Positions 1 to 6,654 of a DNA stretch of 12,133 nucleotides are shown here, piece by piece. Within the stretch, counting starts at the first letter, position 1; every line of letters starts with the position of its first letter. A program made the position numbers and the translations under genes. The notes below the pieces were generated by a model. That model was given only the letters and a program-made list of their open reading frames with translations. It did not search any database and was not told where the DNA came from. The stretch is taken from positions 1 through 12,133 of the forward strand of contig DGVE01000073.1 of NCBI GenBank assembly GCA_002395865.1, written 5' to 3'. The DNA comes from Lachnospiraceae bacterium UBA4292. Lineage in GTDB: Bacteria; Bacillota; Clostridia; Lachnospirales; Lachnospiraceae.

Positions 1-764
1 CCCATCTTGCCGAAGGCTTTCACATAGGTTAGTCCGTGGTAGCTCTCATCGGGCGTGCACAGTCCCGGGAACTTGTCCGCGTGAGCCATCCAGTCGAACT
101 TACCGCTCTCCACTATCGCTCCGCCTACCTGCGCGTCATGGCCGTCCATGTACTTCGTGGTGGAATGGATGACGATGTCAGCGCCCCACTCGAAGGGTCT
201 GCAGTTGATTGGTGTCGCGAATGTGTTGTCGATGATGAGAGGAACGCCGTGCGCGTGAGCAGCATTTGCGAACCTCTCGATATCGAAAACGATGAGTGCA
301 GGGTTCGCGATGGTCTCACCGAATACCAGCTTGGTATTGGGCGTAAAAGCTGCCTCAAGCTCCTCGTCGGAGCAATCCGGATCAACAAATGTGAAATCGA
401 TACCCATCTTCTTCATGGTCACGTTGAAGAGGTTATAGGTTCCGCCGTAGATGGATGTGGAAGCCACCACGTGATCTCCCGCATTCGCGAGATTGAATAC
501 CGAGAAGAACGAAGCAGCCTGGCCGGAGGATGTCAGCATAGCCGCGCTTCCGCCCTCGAGCTCCGCGATCTTCGCCGCCACATAATCATTTGTGGGGTTC
601 TGAAGTCTGGTGTAGAAATAGCCGCTCGCCTCCAGGTCGAAGAGCTTCGCCATATCCTCACTGGTGTCGTACTTGAACGTGGTGCTCTGCACTATGGGCA
701 TAAGCCTCGGTTCTCCGTTCTTCGGCTTGTAGCCGCCTTCGATACATTTGCTGTCGATTCTCAT
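1..764 (-). CDS. metY: O-acetylhomoserine sulfhydrylase, N-terminal part (cut by window edge)
   Basis: This gene encodes a cytoplasmic PLP enzyme of the Cys/Met-metabolism family. It makes homocysteine (or methionine) from O-acetylhomoserine and sulfide. Only the first 254 codons are present and the reading frame is open to the window edge. Visible family marks are the Y51-x-R53 phosphate-binding pair, SGQAA at 80-84, the IIDNT segment with the PLP-contacting D179, and the Schiff-base lysine K204 in STTKYMDGH. The insert after K204 that contains PDESYHGL is typical of MetY rather than of cystathionine gamma-synthase or the lyases, which supports the sulfhydrylase call. Two in-frame ATGs lie six bases apart (770 and 764). 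The second is chosen because AGGAGG sits 8 nt before it and only 2 nt before the first. The gene lies 38 nt downstream of the NERD gene, and I see no clear promoter in that gap. Base composition is ordinary for this genome, unlike the NERD gene. Confidence 0.93.
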   Translation of the reverse strand, partial: MRIDSKCIEGGYKPKNGEPRLMPIVQSTTFKYDTSEDMAKLFDLEASGYFYTRLQNPTNDYVAAKIAELEGGSAAMLTSSGQAASFFSVFNLANAGDHVVASTSIYGGTYNLFNVTMKKMGIDFTFVDPDCSDEELEAAFTPNTKLVFGETIANPALIVFDIERFANAAHAHGVPLIIDNTFATPINCRPFEWGADIVIHSTTKYMDGHDAQVGGAIVESGKFDWMAHADKFPGLCTPDESYHGLTYVKAFGKM

Positions 765-772
765 GATCATTT

Positions 773-778
773 CCTCCT
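773..778 (-). promoter_or_regulatory. Ribosome binding site that fixes the metY start
   Basis: A perfect AGGAGG on the minus strand lies 8 nt before the ATG at 764. The alternative ATG at 770 would leave only 2 nt of spacing, so the start at 764 is preferred. Confidence 0.8.
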
Positions 779-802
779 GATCTTTGTCATTTCATATTAT
801 TG

Positions 803-1528
803 TTATTTATCATCGATATTACGAATTCTATTACGATGCTGCTCCAGTTCCTCTGGTGTCGGGATAAATCTTTCAAGCATTGAATAAAAACTATCCACAA
901 TCTCTTTCGAAAAGAAAGTTGGATTGGCTTTTATTCTTTGATTGAGATAAGTGCTAAATAGAATACGTTGCAAAATAATAGTATGATCTGTATTTTCCGG
1001 AACCACCTTCAATTCACACCGGTCAGAAAATACGATGAACGAAACCAATTCATTTTCAGATATACCCAAATGCTTTTCAATCGCATTACAATGCGTCTGG
1101 TTTTGTTTAATTGGGTTGTAGAATTTGTTTTTATTTCCTCCGGGCAGTGACTGAGTCCAGTATTTCTGTTCTTTATTTCCAAAGATCCAGCCTGAATAGT
1201 TTTTGCTTTCAACGACAAAAATACCTTTTTCATGAATTATCACAAGATCAATCTCTGTTTTTACATCGCCTATGGGAAGTAAAATATTGGATAACAATTT
1301 GTAATATCCATCTATACCCAGTCTAGCAGAAAGTCGTGTCAGATCCTCTCCAAATCTACCGGTTATTTGGTTTTCGATATCAGGAGCAGTAGGAAGATTA
1401 AACATATTTAGCACAGATCGATTGGAATAATCAGATTTTTGCTTTTTCTTATCTCTGTTCGAGTAAGAAAAATTGAAGCCTCTATCAATAATCCTATCAA
1501 TATCCCCAAACATTCTATCAAAATCCAT
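803..1528 (-). CDS. NERD-domain protein, predicted PD-(D/E)XK-type nuclease
   Basis: The 241-residue protein has a NERD (nuclease-related) domain at about residues 50-170. I recognise the GRFGE start (G60, E61), the YxLLSNILLP strand, EIDLV with D94, FVVESKNYSG with E107-x-K109, and the FYNPIKQNxxH helix (N138, Q142). Together E61, D94, E107 and K109 match the acidic/lysine catalytic set of PD-(D/E)XK-like nucleases, so the active site looks intact. Residues 1-45 are charged and probably flexible. The C-terminal 70 residues are helical and unassigned. I see no signal peptide or membrane span, so it should be cytoplasmic. The ATG follows directly on the TAA of the AAA+ gene (TAAATG) and AGGAGG lies 11 nt upstream, so the two are almost certainly translated as a pair. 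The gene is AT-rich like the ATPase and unlike metY just beyond it. The substrate (DNA or RNA) and the biological role are unknown. Confidence 0.85.
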   Translation of the reverse strand: MDFDRMFGDIDRIIDRGFNFSYSNRDKKKQKSDYSNRSVLNMFNLPTAPDIENQITGRFGEDLTRLSARLGIDGYYKLLSNILLPIGDVKTEIDLVIIHEKGIFVVESKNYSGWIFGNKEQKYWTQSLPGGNKNKFYNPIKQNQTHCNAIEKHLGISENELVSFIVFSDRCELKVVPENTDHTIILQRILFSTYLNQRIKANPTFFSKEIVDSFYSMLERFIPTPEELEQHRNRIRNIDDK

Positions 1529-3550
1529 TTATGCAAAATCCTCCTGCTTTATAATAAGCATATCCTCCTTATTTATCTCGGTAGACGCCAGCCTAGATGC
1601 CTGTTTAGTAATGACCTTTTCAAACAAGTTTCTTACCGTTCTTGCATTAGCAAAATTTGAATCTCTCGAAATGTAAATATCATGAACTATCTCCGTCAAC
1701 TTCTCCCTTGCTTCATCATCCAAAGAGTATGTATATTTATCACACATCTCCGAGAATATCTCTATCATTTCCGCTTCGTTATAGTCAGGGAAATTGATAT
1801 ATTTGTTGAACCTTGATTGCAGACCGGGATTGCTTTCAATAAAATTTTTCATAAGGTCGGGATAGCCCGCAACAATAACAATAAAGTTTTCTCTATTGTC
1901 TTCCATTGCCTTAAGAATAGTATCTATAGCTTCCTGACCAAAATCTTTTGAATCACCCTTTGCCAGAGTATAGGCCTCATCAATAAAAAGAATGCCTCCT
2001 ATTGCTTCTTTGATCTTGTTTTGGGTTTTTACAGCAGTCTGACCTATATACTCGGCGACCAGACTGGCTCTATCCACCTCTATCATTTGCCCGGTCGATA
2101 GAACACCTATATCCTTGTAAATCTTGGCAAGAATTCTCGCAATAGTAGTCTTACCGGTACCAGGATTTCCTGTAAAAACCAGATGTAATGATACCGGGAC
2201 TTTAGGCAATCCATTTTGTTTTCTTTGCTGTTGGATACGCATAAAGCTGGCAAGCTGCTTAATATCCTCTTTTATTGACTTCAGCCCAATAAGCGATTCA
2301 AGTTCTTGGTAAGGATCTACATTTCCGGAAGCAGTTTTCCCCTGCACAGTCTTAACCGGCATACTACTTGTATTGATACCAAAAAACTTGTTCACACCTC
2401 CAAATAAATTTATTGTAGGATTAATGTTATTTGAAACAGGAGCATTTATCGGTGCATTTATCCTGTTTTCTCTCTCCTTAGTCTCTACGTCATAGATATT
2501 GTTAACGAGGACAATATACATGAAAACATATAAGTATTGTGCATCTATTTCGCGGTTAAAAATCACCTTAACAGATTGCCCTAGATTTTGGGTATCGACA
2601 AAAATTGTAGTTAAAATGTTATATTGACCTTGTTTGAAATCCAAATATTTTAAATTATATTTTCTTTTGTATTCTTTTCCATCAGAAGCGCAAAAGAGTT
2701 CAACTGAATAATCAATTCTCGGGTGAAGCGAACAATTAAAGCTCTCAAGCTTTTCTTTCTTATGAAAGACCGACACTTTTAAAGAATCAACCTGCAGATC
2801 ACATAGATTACCCAAGTCATCTATATATTGCATATTCAGGTCAGTAAAAGAAATAAAGGTATTTTTTTCAAAAATACCATACTTCTCCGCTCGAATTCTA
2901 TTGTTGCTTTCCTTATCCCACGACACAGCTATCCTATTACTAAAAGCCCTATTAAAGCAATCTTCAATAATAGCCTTTTTAGCTATCGGATCCTCCATGG
3001 TGCTCCTCAATGTCTTTTCAGAAGCAAATACATTATCCTTTAGAATAACGCTCATAAAGCTATCCAATTTCAGCAGATCGTAACTATTCTTAAAAAACAA
3101 ATCAACCGAATTTGTTTTATCATTTGCATCAAGGAAATACAACTGTATAGAACCTTGTTGCATTGCTCTATTAGAATAATCAAAGCTCTTTAAAGGGTAT
3201 ATTCTCTCTGAAACAACTCCCTCACTTGAAAACGTCAAGTGTATCCTATAATCTATTTTAGGCTGGATGTTAGTCTCGAAATTATCATATTTCCCTTTGC
3301 AACCTTCAATGCACACTTCCAGTACATCGGCACATACAATTGTTTTTTCGCCAGTTTTGCTCACAAAATGCACATCAATATCGTAAAAACTTAAATTTGT
3401 ACTATTAGCTGATATGTTGCATTTTGCTAGGTTCTTCTTTAATTCTGCGGCAGAAAACAGTGTTCTTGGTGTTCTATAATCAAATATTTTTTCAAAAGTT
3501 TTATCTATTACAGCTTGATATTCGTTAATCTCGTTTGAATTATTATTCAT
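1529..3550 (-). CDS. CbbX/SpoVK-type AAA+ ATPase with duplicated N-terminal domain
   Basis: The 673-residue cytoplasmic protein has a C-terminal AAA+ motor at about residues 413-660. It shows LIGLKSIK at 420-427, Walker A GNPGTGKTT at 461-469, Walker B ILFIDEAY at 520-527, sensor-1-region strand IVIVAGY at 557-563, the arginine-finger segment NPGLQSRF with R580, and the lid motif NARTVRNL (R637/R640). These are typical of the CbbX/SpoVK/EccA clade, whose members form hexamers that remodel protein partners. All ATPase residues are present. The N-terminal 350 residues belong to no family I know and consist of two copies of one domain (11-179 and 191-357). An Asn/Pro-rich linker at about 360-410 joins them to the motor. 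The ATG at 3550 is the only reasonable start, but there is no good ribosome binding site before it. The gene begins 16 nt after the GDPD stop and is stop-to-start with the NERD nuclease. Strong AT richness suggests horizontal acquisition. The function is unknown; the SpoVK-like label describes the motor only. Confidence 0.88.
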   Translation of the reverse strand: MNNNSNEINEYQAVIDKTFEKIFDYRTPRTLFSAAELKKNLAKCNISANSTNLSFYDIDVHFVSKTGEKTIVCADVLEVCIEGCKGKYDNFETNIQPKIDYRIHLTFSSEGVVSERIYPLKSFDYSNRAMQQGSIQLYFLDANDKTNSVDLFFKNSYDLLKLDSFMSVILKDNVFASEKTLRSTMEDPIAKKAIIEDCFNRAFSNRIAVSWDKESNNRIRAEKYGIFEKNTFISFTDLNMQYIDDLGNLCDLQVDSLKVSVFHKKEKLESFNCSLHPRIDYSVELFCASDGKEYKRKYNLKYLDFKQGQYNILTTIFVDTQNLGQSVKVIFNREIDAQYLYVFMYIVLVNNIYDVETKERENRINAPINAPVSNNINPTINLFGGVNKFFGINTSSMPVKTVQGKTASGNVDPYQELESLIGLKSIKEDIKQLASFMRIQQQRKQNGLPKVPVSLHLVFTGNPGTGKTTIARILAKIYKDIGVLSTGQMIEVDRASLVAEYIGQTAVKTQNKIKEAIGGILFIDEAYTLAKGDSKDFGQEAIDTILKAMEDNRENFIVIVAGYPDLMKNFIESNPGLQSRFNKYINFPDYNEAEMIEIFSEMCDKYTYSLDDEAREKLTEIVHDIYISRDSNFANARTVRNLFEKVITKQASRLASTEINKEDMLIIKQEDFA
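2507..3520 (-). repeat. Tandem domain duplication inside the AAA+ gene
   Basis: Protein residues 11-170 (bases 3520-3041) and 191-348 (bases 2980-2507) align with a constant offset of 180 residues and no gap from residue 13 to residue 125. A two-residue gap follows, then a constant offset of 178. Matching landmarks are FEKIFDYR / FNRAFSNR, LSFYDID / ISFTDLN, QPKIDY / HPRIDY, YPLKSFD / YNLKYLD, SVDLFF / SVKVIF and SFMSVIL / VFMYIVL. Identity is low, so the copies are old and visible only at protein level. Confidence 0.85.
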
Positions 3551-3557
3551 TTTTTTT

Positions 3558-3587
3558 ATTCCACAATTAGCAACTACGCTGTGTCAA
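3558..3587 (-). promoter_or_regulatory. Possible promoter for the AAA+/NERD pair, near-leaderless
   Basis: A perfect TTGACA (3582-3587) lies inside the last codons of the GDPD gene. It is followed after 18 bases by TGGAAT (3558-3563), which matches 4 of 6 bases of the -10 consensus. Initiation about 7 bases later would fall at 3550-3552, that is at the ATG of the AAA+ gene. The -10 is weak, so this is tentative. Confidence 0.35.
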
Positions 3588-4316
3588 GTTTCCCCTAACA
3601 TTTCCCGCATCTATATACTGAAATGTTACCATATCGGTAAACGGAAGCAGCGCTGTGAAGCAGGCCTCATCCTGCACGGTCCAGACATTTACCGGGTGGG
3701 TGAGTCTGAAGAGGCGCACCCTCCAGTCGGCTGCGAGCACATATTCCATATCTATGCCGTCGAAGAGGAACCTGAACGGAAATGTATACGCGTGCTCGTT
3801 GTGTATGAGGAGCTGCCTCATGAAGCCTTTGCCGTGAAAAGGCATGAGTGATCTCGGGTCGAAGGAAATGAGCATGAAATTCTTCTTGTCGCGCACATTC
3901 CTTATCTCGCGCCAAACGCGCCTTGCGAGAGCTCTGTAGTTCTTATCCACCACCTTCAGCTCGATGGTCATCGGCACCCGCTCATCGACCAGGTCCATGA
4001 CCTCGCGAAGTGTCGGTATACACTGGCCATCGTTCAGGCGGTAGTCGCTCTTAAGCTGTTTAACAGTCAGTTCCTCGACTTTTCCCTCTTTGCCTGTCAT
4101 TCGAAGAAGGTCCGAATCGTGTATCACCGCAAGTTCATTATCGGCAGTCAGATGGACGTCAAGTTCCAGCGCCATTCCTGCCTCCACGGCTCTTTTAAAG
4201 GCTTCGGGACTGTTCTCTGCCACACCGTTTCCATGGAGCCCGCGATGGCATATGCCCGCAAAAAACACAGGCGATACCATGTCGCAGCGCTTCTTTTTTA
4301 TCATTTTTAAAATCAT
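3567..4316 (-). CDS. Glycerophosphodiester phosphodiesterase (GDPD/UgpQ family)
   Basis: The 249-residue enzyme should hydrolyse glycerophosphodiesters to glycerol-3-phosphate and an alcohol, using a metal ion. The TIM-barrel signature is complete: HRG at 24-26 (first catalytic histidine), EN at 34-35, ELD at 51-53 with metal ligands E51 and D53, IHD at 65-67 (second catalytic histidine H66), and IELK with E119. VWTVQD near residue 202 is the usual late-barrel motif. There is no signal peptide, so it should act in the cytoplasm. The start at 4316 has CGGAGG 11 nt upstream, inside the end of the transporter gene, and the two genes are separated by 6 nt. They therefore appear cotranscribed, and the enzyme may process material imported by the transporter. 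That link is inference. A second ATG at 4304 is an alternative start. Confidence 0.9.
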   Translation of the reverse strand: MILKMIKKKRCDMVSPVFFAGICHRGLHGNGVAENSPEAFKRAVEAGMALELDVHLTADNELAVIHDSDLLRMTGKEGKVEELTVKQLKSDYRLNDGQCIPTLREVMDLVDERVPMTIELKVVDKNYRALARRVWREIRNVRDKKNFMLISFDPRSLMPFHGKGFMRQLLIHNEHAYTFPFRFLFDGIDMEYVLAADWRVRLFRLTHPVNVWTVQDEACFTALLPFTDMVTFQYIDAGNVRGNLTQRSC

Positions 4317-4322
4317 ATGTCG

Positions 4323-5738
4323 CTAATCCTCCGTATTGAAGGCTTCAAAGCCCCTCGCGATCTTCACCTTGTTCACCTTCACGTTCTTTATGAGAAGGAA
4401 TACCGCAAGGGAAACGACCATGCACACGCTCGCGTATACAGGCAGGTAGCCGAAGTTGATGTCCGGGTGCAGAAGCAGTGTTCCGAGAGCCACAGGGGTA
4501 ATGGTCTGCGCCGCCATCGATGCCGCGTAATAGTACCCGGTGAAACGTCCGATCTTATCCGAGGAGCAGAGCTCCACCACCATGGGAAAGGAATTCACAT
4601 GCACGAGGGACATTCCTATGCCCTTCACGAACCATATCACCCAAATCGATACGGGGAAGCTTCCGCTGCCCGCCGCGCCCTTGAGCACGGTAAATGTGAG
4701 TACTATCCAGTTGATGTAGGACAGAAGCGATATCCCGAGGCCTGTGCAGACCGACCATTTCCTGCCGATCTTCGCCGCGACCATACCGCCTATCGCGAAG
4801 CCGATCACCGAACCCAGACCGCCGATTATCGTGTTTATCATGTTGGATGAAGTGGACGCTCCGAGATAGTATATGGTGTAATTGCCCATGAAGGTATTGA
4901 TGCCGTTATCCGCCATGAACCAGAAGAATTCCGCCGCGAGAATAAGTATGAGCATGCGCTTATTGGCAGCGCTCATGGGTCCTTCCGCCTCCACCTTCTC
5001 CTCGACCTCGGCGAGACTCTCGCCGTAGGCCATCTCCTCCTTCATCTCCTCCTCTATCCTGTTCTCGTCGATCTTGAAGAACAGAAACAGAGCCGATATC
5101 ACCATCAGAACAGATGCGATGAGGAAGGGAAGCTCTATAGCCCAGATGTTGTGATACTGCCACGAGCTCTGTGAACCCTCTTTCGTGCCCAGATATGTGG
5201 AGAGCACGAAAAAGATACCGAGTACCGTGGCGCAGGCGCCGCCCAGATAACCCATGATATTGATGATGCCGTTCGCGCTGCTTCTAAGAGGCTTGGGCGT
5301 CACATCAGGCATGAGCGACACAGCGGGATTTCTGTACATCATCATGAAGCAGACTGTGATCGCCATAAGTGTTATCGTGCCCACCATGTTGTTATAGTGA
5401 AACAGCACAGGTATAAAAGGAAATGCTGCCGCCGACACGAAGGTGCCCACCAATATGTAGGGCATTCTCTTGCCGATGCGCGTGTGCGTTCTGTCGGAGA
5501 GCCTTCCGAATATCGGAAGCAGTATGAGTGCAGCCAGATTATCCAGCGCCATCACGATGCCGACCAGGTACTGCACCTGCTCGTGGTTGGACGATGCGTC
5601 ACCCCCGTAGAAGGCTTTCCCAAAAAGCTCCGTCAGAAATGTCGGACACCAGCTGTCATATACCTGCCAAAGAAGCAGTATTCCGAAGAACGCGAAGCCT
5701 ATGGTACAGGTACGCTTTTTATTAAGTTTCAGTTCCAT
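4323..5738 (-). CDS. MFS sugar transporter, SLC45/GPH-like
   Basis: This 471-residue integral membrane protein has about 12 hydrophobic segments, split by a charged glutamate/lysine-rich central loop at roughly 222-260. The loop between the second and third helices reads GRLSDRTHTRIGKRMPY (78-94). This SDRT...GKRRP-like signature is typical of the sucrose/glycoside-cation symporter branch (SLC45, plant SUT, GPH). A weaker second-half version, AKIGRKWS, lies near 342. The predicted role is proton- or cation-coupled uptake of a sugar or glycoside; the substrate cannot be read from sequence. The start at 5738 has AAGGGAG 8 nt upstream. The gene follows the SanA-like gene by 27 nt and precedes the GDPD by 6 nt, so it is the middle gene of a three-gene unit. 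Confidence 0.87.
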   Translation of the reverse strand: MELKLNKKRTCTIGFAFFGILLLWQVYDSWCPTFLTELFGKAFYGGDASSNHEQVQYLVGIVMALDNLAALILLPIFGRLSDRTHTRIGKRMPYILVGTFVSAAAFPFIPVLFHYNNMVGTITLMAITVCFMMMYRNPAVSLMPDVTPKPLRSSANGIINIMGYLGGACATVLGIFFVLSTYLGTKEGSQSSWQYHNIWAIELPFLIASVLMVISALFLFFKIDENRIEEEMKEEMAYGESLAEVEEKVEAEGPMSAANKRMLILILAAEFFWFMADNGINTFMGNYTIYYLGASTSSNMINTIIGGLGSVIGFAIGGMVAAKIGRKWSVCTGLGISLLSYINWIVLTFTVLKGAAGSGSFPVSIWVIWFVKGIGMSLVHVNSFPMVVELCSSDKIGRFTGYYYAASMAAQTITPVALGTLLLHPDINFGYLPVYASVCMVVSLAVFLLIKNVKVNKVKIARGFEAFNTED

Positions 5739-5765
5739 TTGTAAGACTCCCTTTCAGGATATATC

Positions 5766-6458
5766 TCAGCCATCCGTCTGACTCGCGCTTCCGCCGAGAT
5801 CGATCTTATCGCCCAGATACTTCGGCTCCGGCTTGAATACACAGTATACGATCTCCTTGCTTCTGGCCACGACCTCGCGCACATCCCGCATGATCTGACC
5901 GCCGAAGCCACCGTACGCGCACACGCCCTTCGCCTCCATACCCAGACTCTTGGCGATAAAAAGCGCTCTTGACAGATGATACTCCTGAGTAACTATAAGC
6001 ACTTTCTCTGCCCCGAATATATACTTAGCCCTGTAAATGCTCTCATATGTCGAAAACCCTGCATGATCACAGAAAATGACATCCTCGGGCACTCCATCGG
6101 CCACTGCAAGTCTCTTCATGACCGCGACTTCGTTGTAATATGTTTCCCCGTGATCTCCCGACATCAATAGTCTGGCCGAAGCTCCCGCCTTATAAAGCTC
6201 GATACCCGTAGACACTCTCTCTGAGAGCATGGGAGAAGGCGATGACCCGTAGACAGCACAACCGAGGACCAGTATGCAGTCATACCCGTCCCCCGCCTGC
6301 GCTGCATCCACTATATCATTCTTCGTGGAGCACACGACCACCAGATTCGTCACCAGTATATATAACGCTCCGACAAGCGCGAGCACCGCTATCACCGTCA
6401 GCACCCTTTTTACCGCCTTCGGAAGCTTTCTCTTCGTCTTCCCTGAGTTCTCTTTCAA
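5766..6458 (-). CDS. SanA/YdcF-like membrane protein (DUF218)
   Basis: The 230-residue protein has a basic cytoplasmic N-terminus, one membrane span at about 18-42, and an extracytoplasmic DUF218 domain at about 60-205. Recognisable segments are CILVLGCAVY at 61-70, SPSPMLSER, LLMSGDHG with D102-H103, YNEV at 108-111, DHAGFSTYES at 131-140, and VTQEYHLSRAL at 156-166. E. coli SanA affects envelope permeability to vancomycin; the enzymatic activity of the family is unsettled. The start codon is TTG (6458). An in-frame TAA lies two codons upstream and there is no ATG before the membrane span. AAAGGAG lies 9 nt ahead, so TTG is the supported start. It is the first gene of the unit containing the sugar transporter and the GDPD, with a good promoter upstream. 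Confidence 0.88.
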   Translation of the reverse strand: MKENSGKTKRKLPKAVKRVLTVIAVLALVGALYILVTNLVVVCSTKNDIVDAAQAGDGYDCILVLGCAVYGSSPSPMLSERVSTGIELYKAGASARLLMSGDHGETYYNEVAVMKRLAVADGVPEDVIFCDHAGFSTYESIYRAKYIFGAEKVLIVTQEYHLSRALFIAKSLGMEAKGVCAYGGFGGQIMRDVREVVARSKEIVYCVFKPEPKYLGDKIDLGGSASQTDG

Positions 6459-6507
6459 AACTTACGGCTCCTTTACCCCCGAACTCCCCCGAAAAATCTA
6501 ATGCAAG

Positions 6508-6536
6508 ATTATATCACAACAGTTATGTTAAGACAA
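6508..6536 (-). promoter_or_regulatory. Sigma-70-type extended -10 promoter for the SanA-like operon
   Basis: On the minus strand TTGTCT (6531-6536) is followed by a 17-base spacer and a perfect TATAAT (6508-6513). The spacer ends in TGA, which gives an extended -10. The predicted start of transcription is near 6501, leaving a leader of about 43 nt before the TTG start codon. Confidence 0.75.
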
Positions 6537-6547
6537 CTGCTAATTTA

Positions 6548-6594
6548 CGCAGAGGTTTTGCGAATGCGGCATATGCCGAATAGTTATCGCAGAG
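6548..6594. promoter_or_regulatory. Candidate operator: palindrome between two direct repeats
   Basis: A perfect 12-base palindrome CGGCATATGCCG (6567-6578) sits between two copies of CGCAGAG (6548-6554 and 6588-6594), which are 40 bases apart. The array lies roughly 48-94 bases upstream of the predicted start of the SanA-like operon, where an activator or repressor could bind. There is no known regulator match. Confidence 0.3.
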
Positions 6595-6618
6595 CATTTC
6601 GGGGAGCTGCTCTTAAGA

Positions 6619-6645
6619 CAAAAAAGCCCCGGCCATCGGCCGGGG
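6619..6645 (-). terminator. Rho-independent terminator of the sod gene
   Basis: On the minus strand there is a perfect 8-bp stem CCCCGGCC / GGCCGGGG with a 3-base loop (6627-6645), followed by C and six Ts (6620-6625). It begins 9 nt after the sod stop codon. It should efficiently separate sod from the SanA-like operon. Confidence 0.93.
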
Positions 6646-6654
6646 TGCTGAGAA

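Larger units (their letters stand above)
803..3550. other. AT-rich two-gene cassette between GC-balanced neighbours
   Basis: Sample counts of G+C per 60 bases are 16 at 2581-2640 and 20 at 1381-1440 inside the segment, against 37 at 4741-4800 and 34 at 9661-9720 outside it. The change coincides with the gene borders on both sides. I found no target-site duplication, integrase or transposase, so calling it an insertion rests on composition and content only. Confidence 0.65.

Noticed and set aside
36..887. A long plus-strand open frame (283 codons) opposite metY and NERD
   Set aside because: It is antisense to a clear metY coding sequence and crosses into the NERD gene. It has no family features and no ribosome binding site; it is a by-product of codon bias.
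1529..3550. Calling the ATPase a true SpoVK or CbbX (sporulation or Rubisco activation)
   Set aside because: Only the motor domain resembles those families. The duplicated N-terminus and the nuclease neighbour do not, and no sporulation or Rubisco genes are present.
803..3566. Transposon or prophage ends around the AT-rich segment
   Set aside because: I looked for inverted or direct repeats at both borders and for an integrase or transposase and found none, so no mobile element is called.
6520..6539. A 5-base inverted repeat (CAGTT / AACTG) around the -35 of the SanA-like promoter
   Set aside because: The arms are too short and the spacer is 10 bases; this is expected by chance in such AT-rich sequence.
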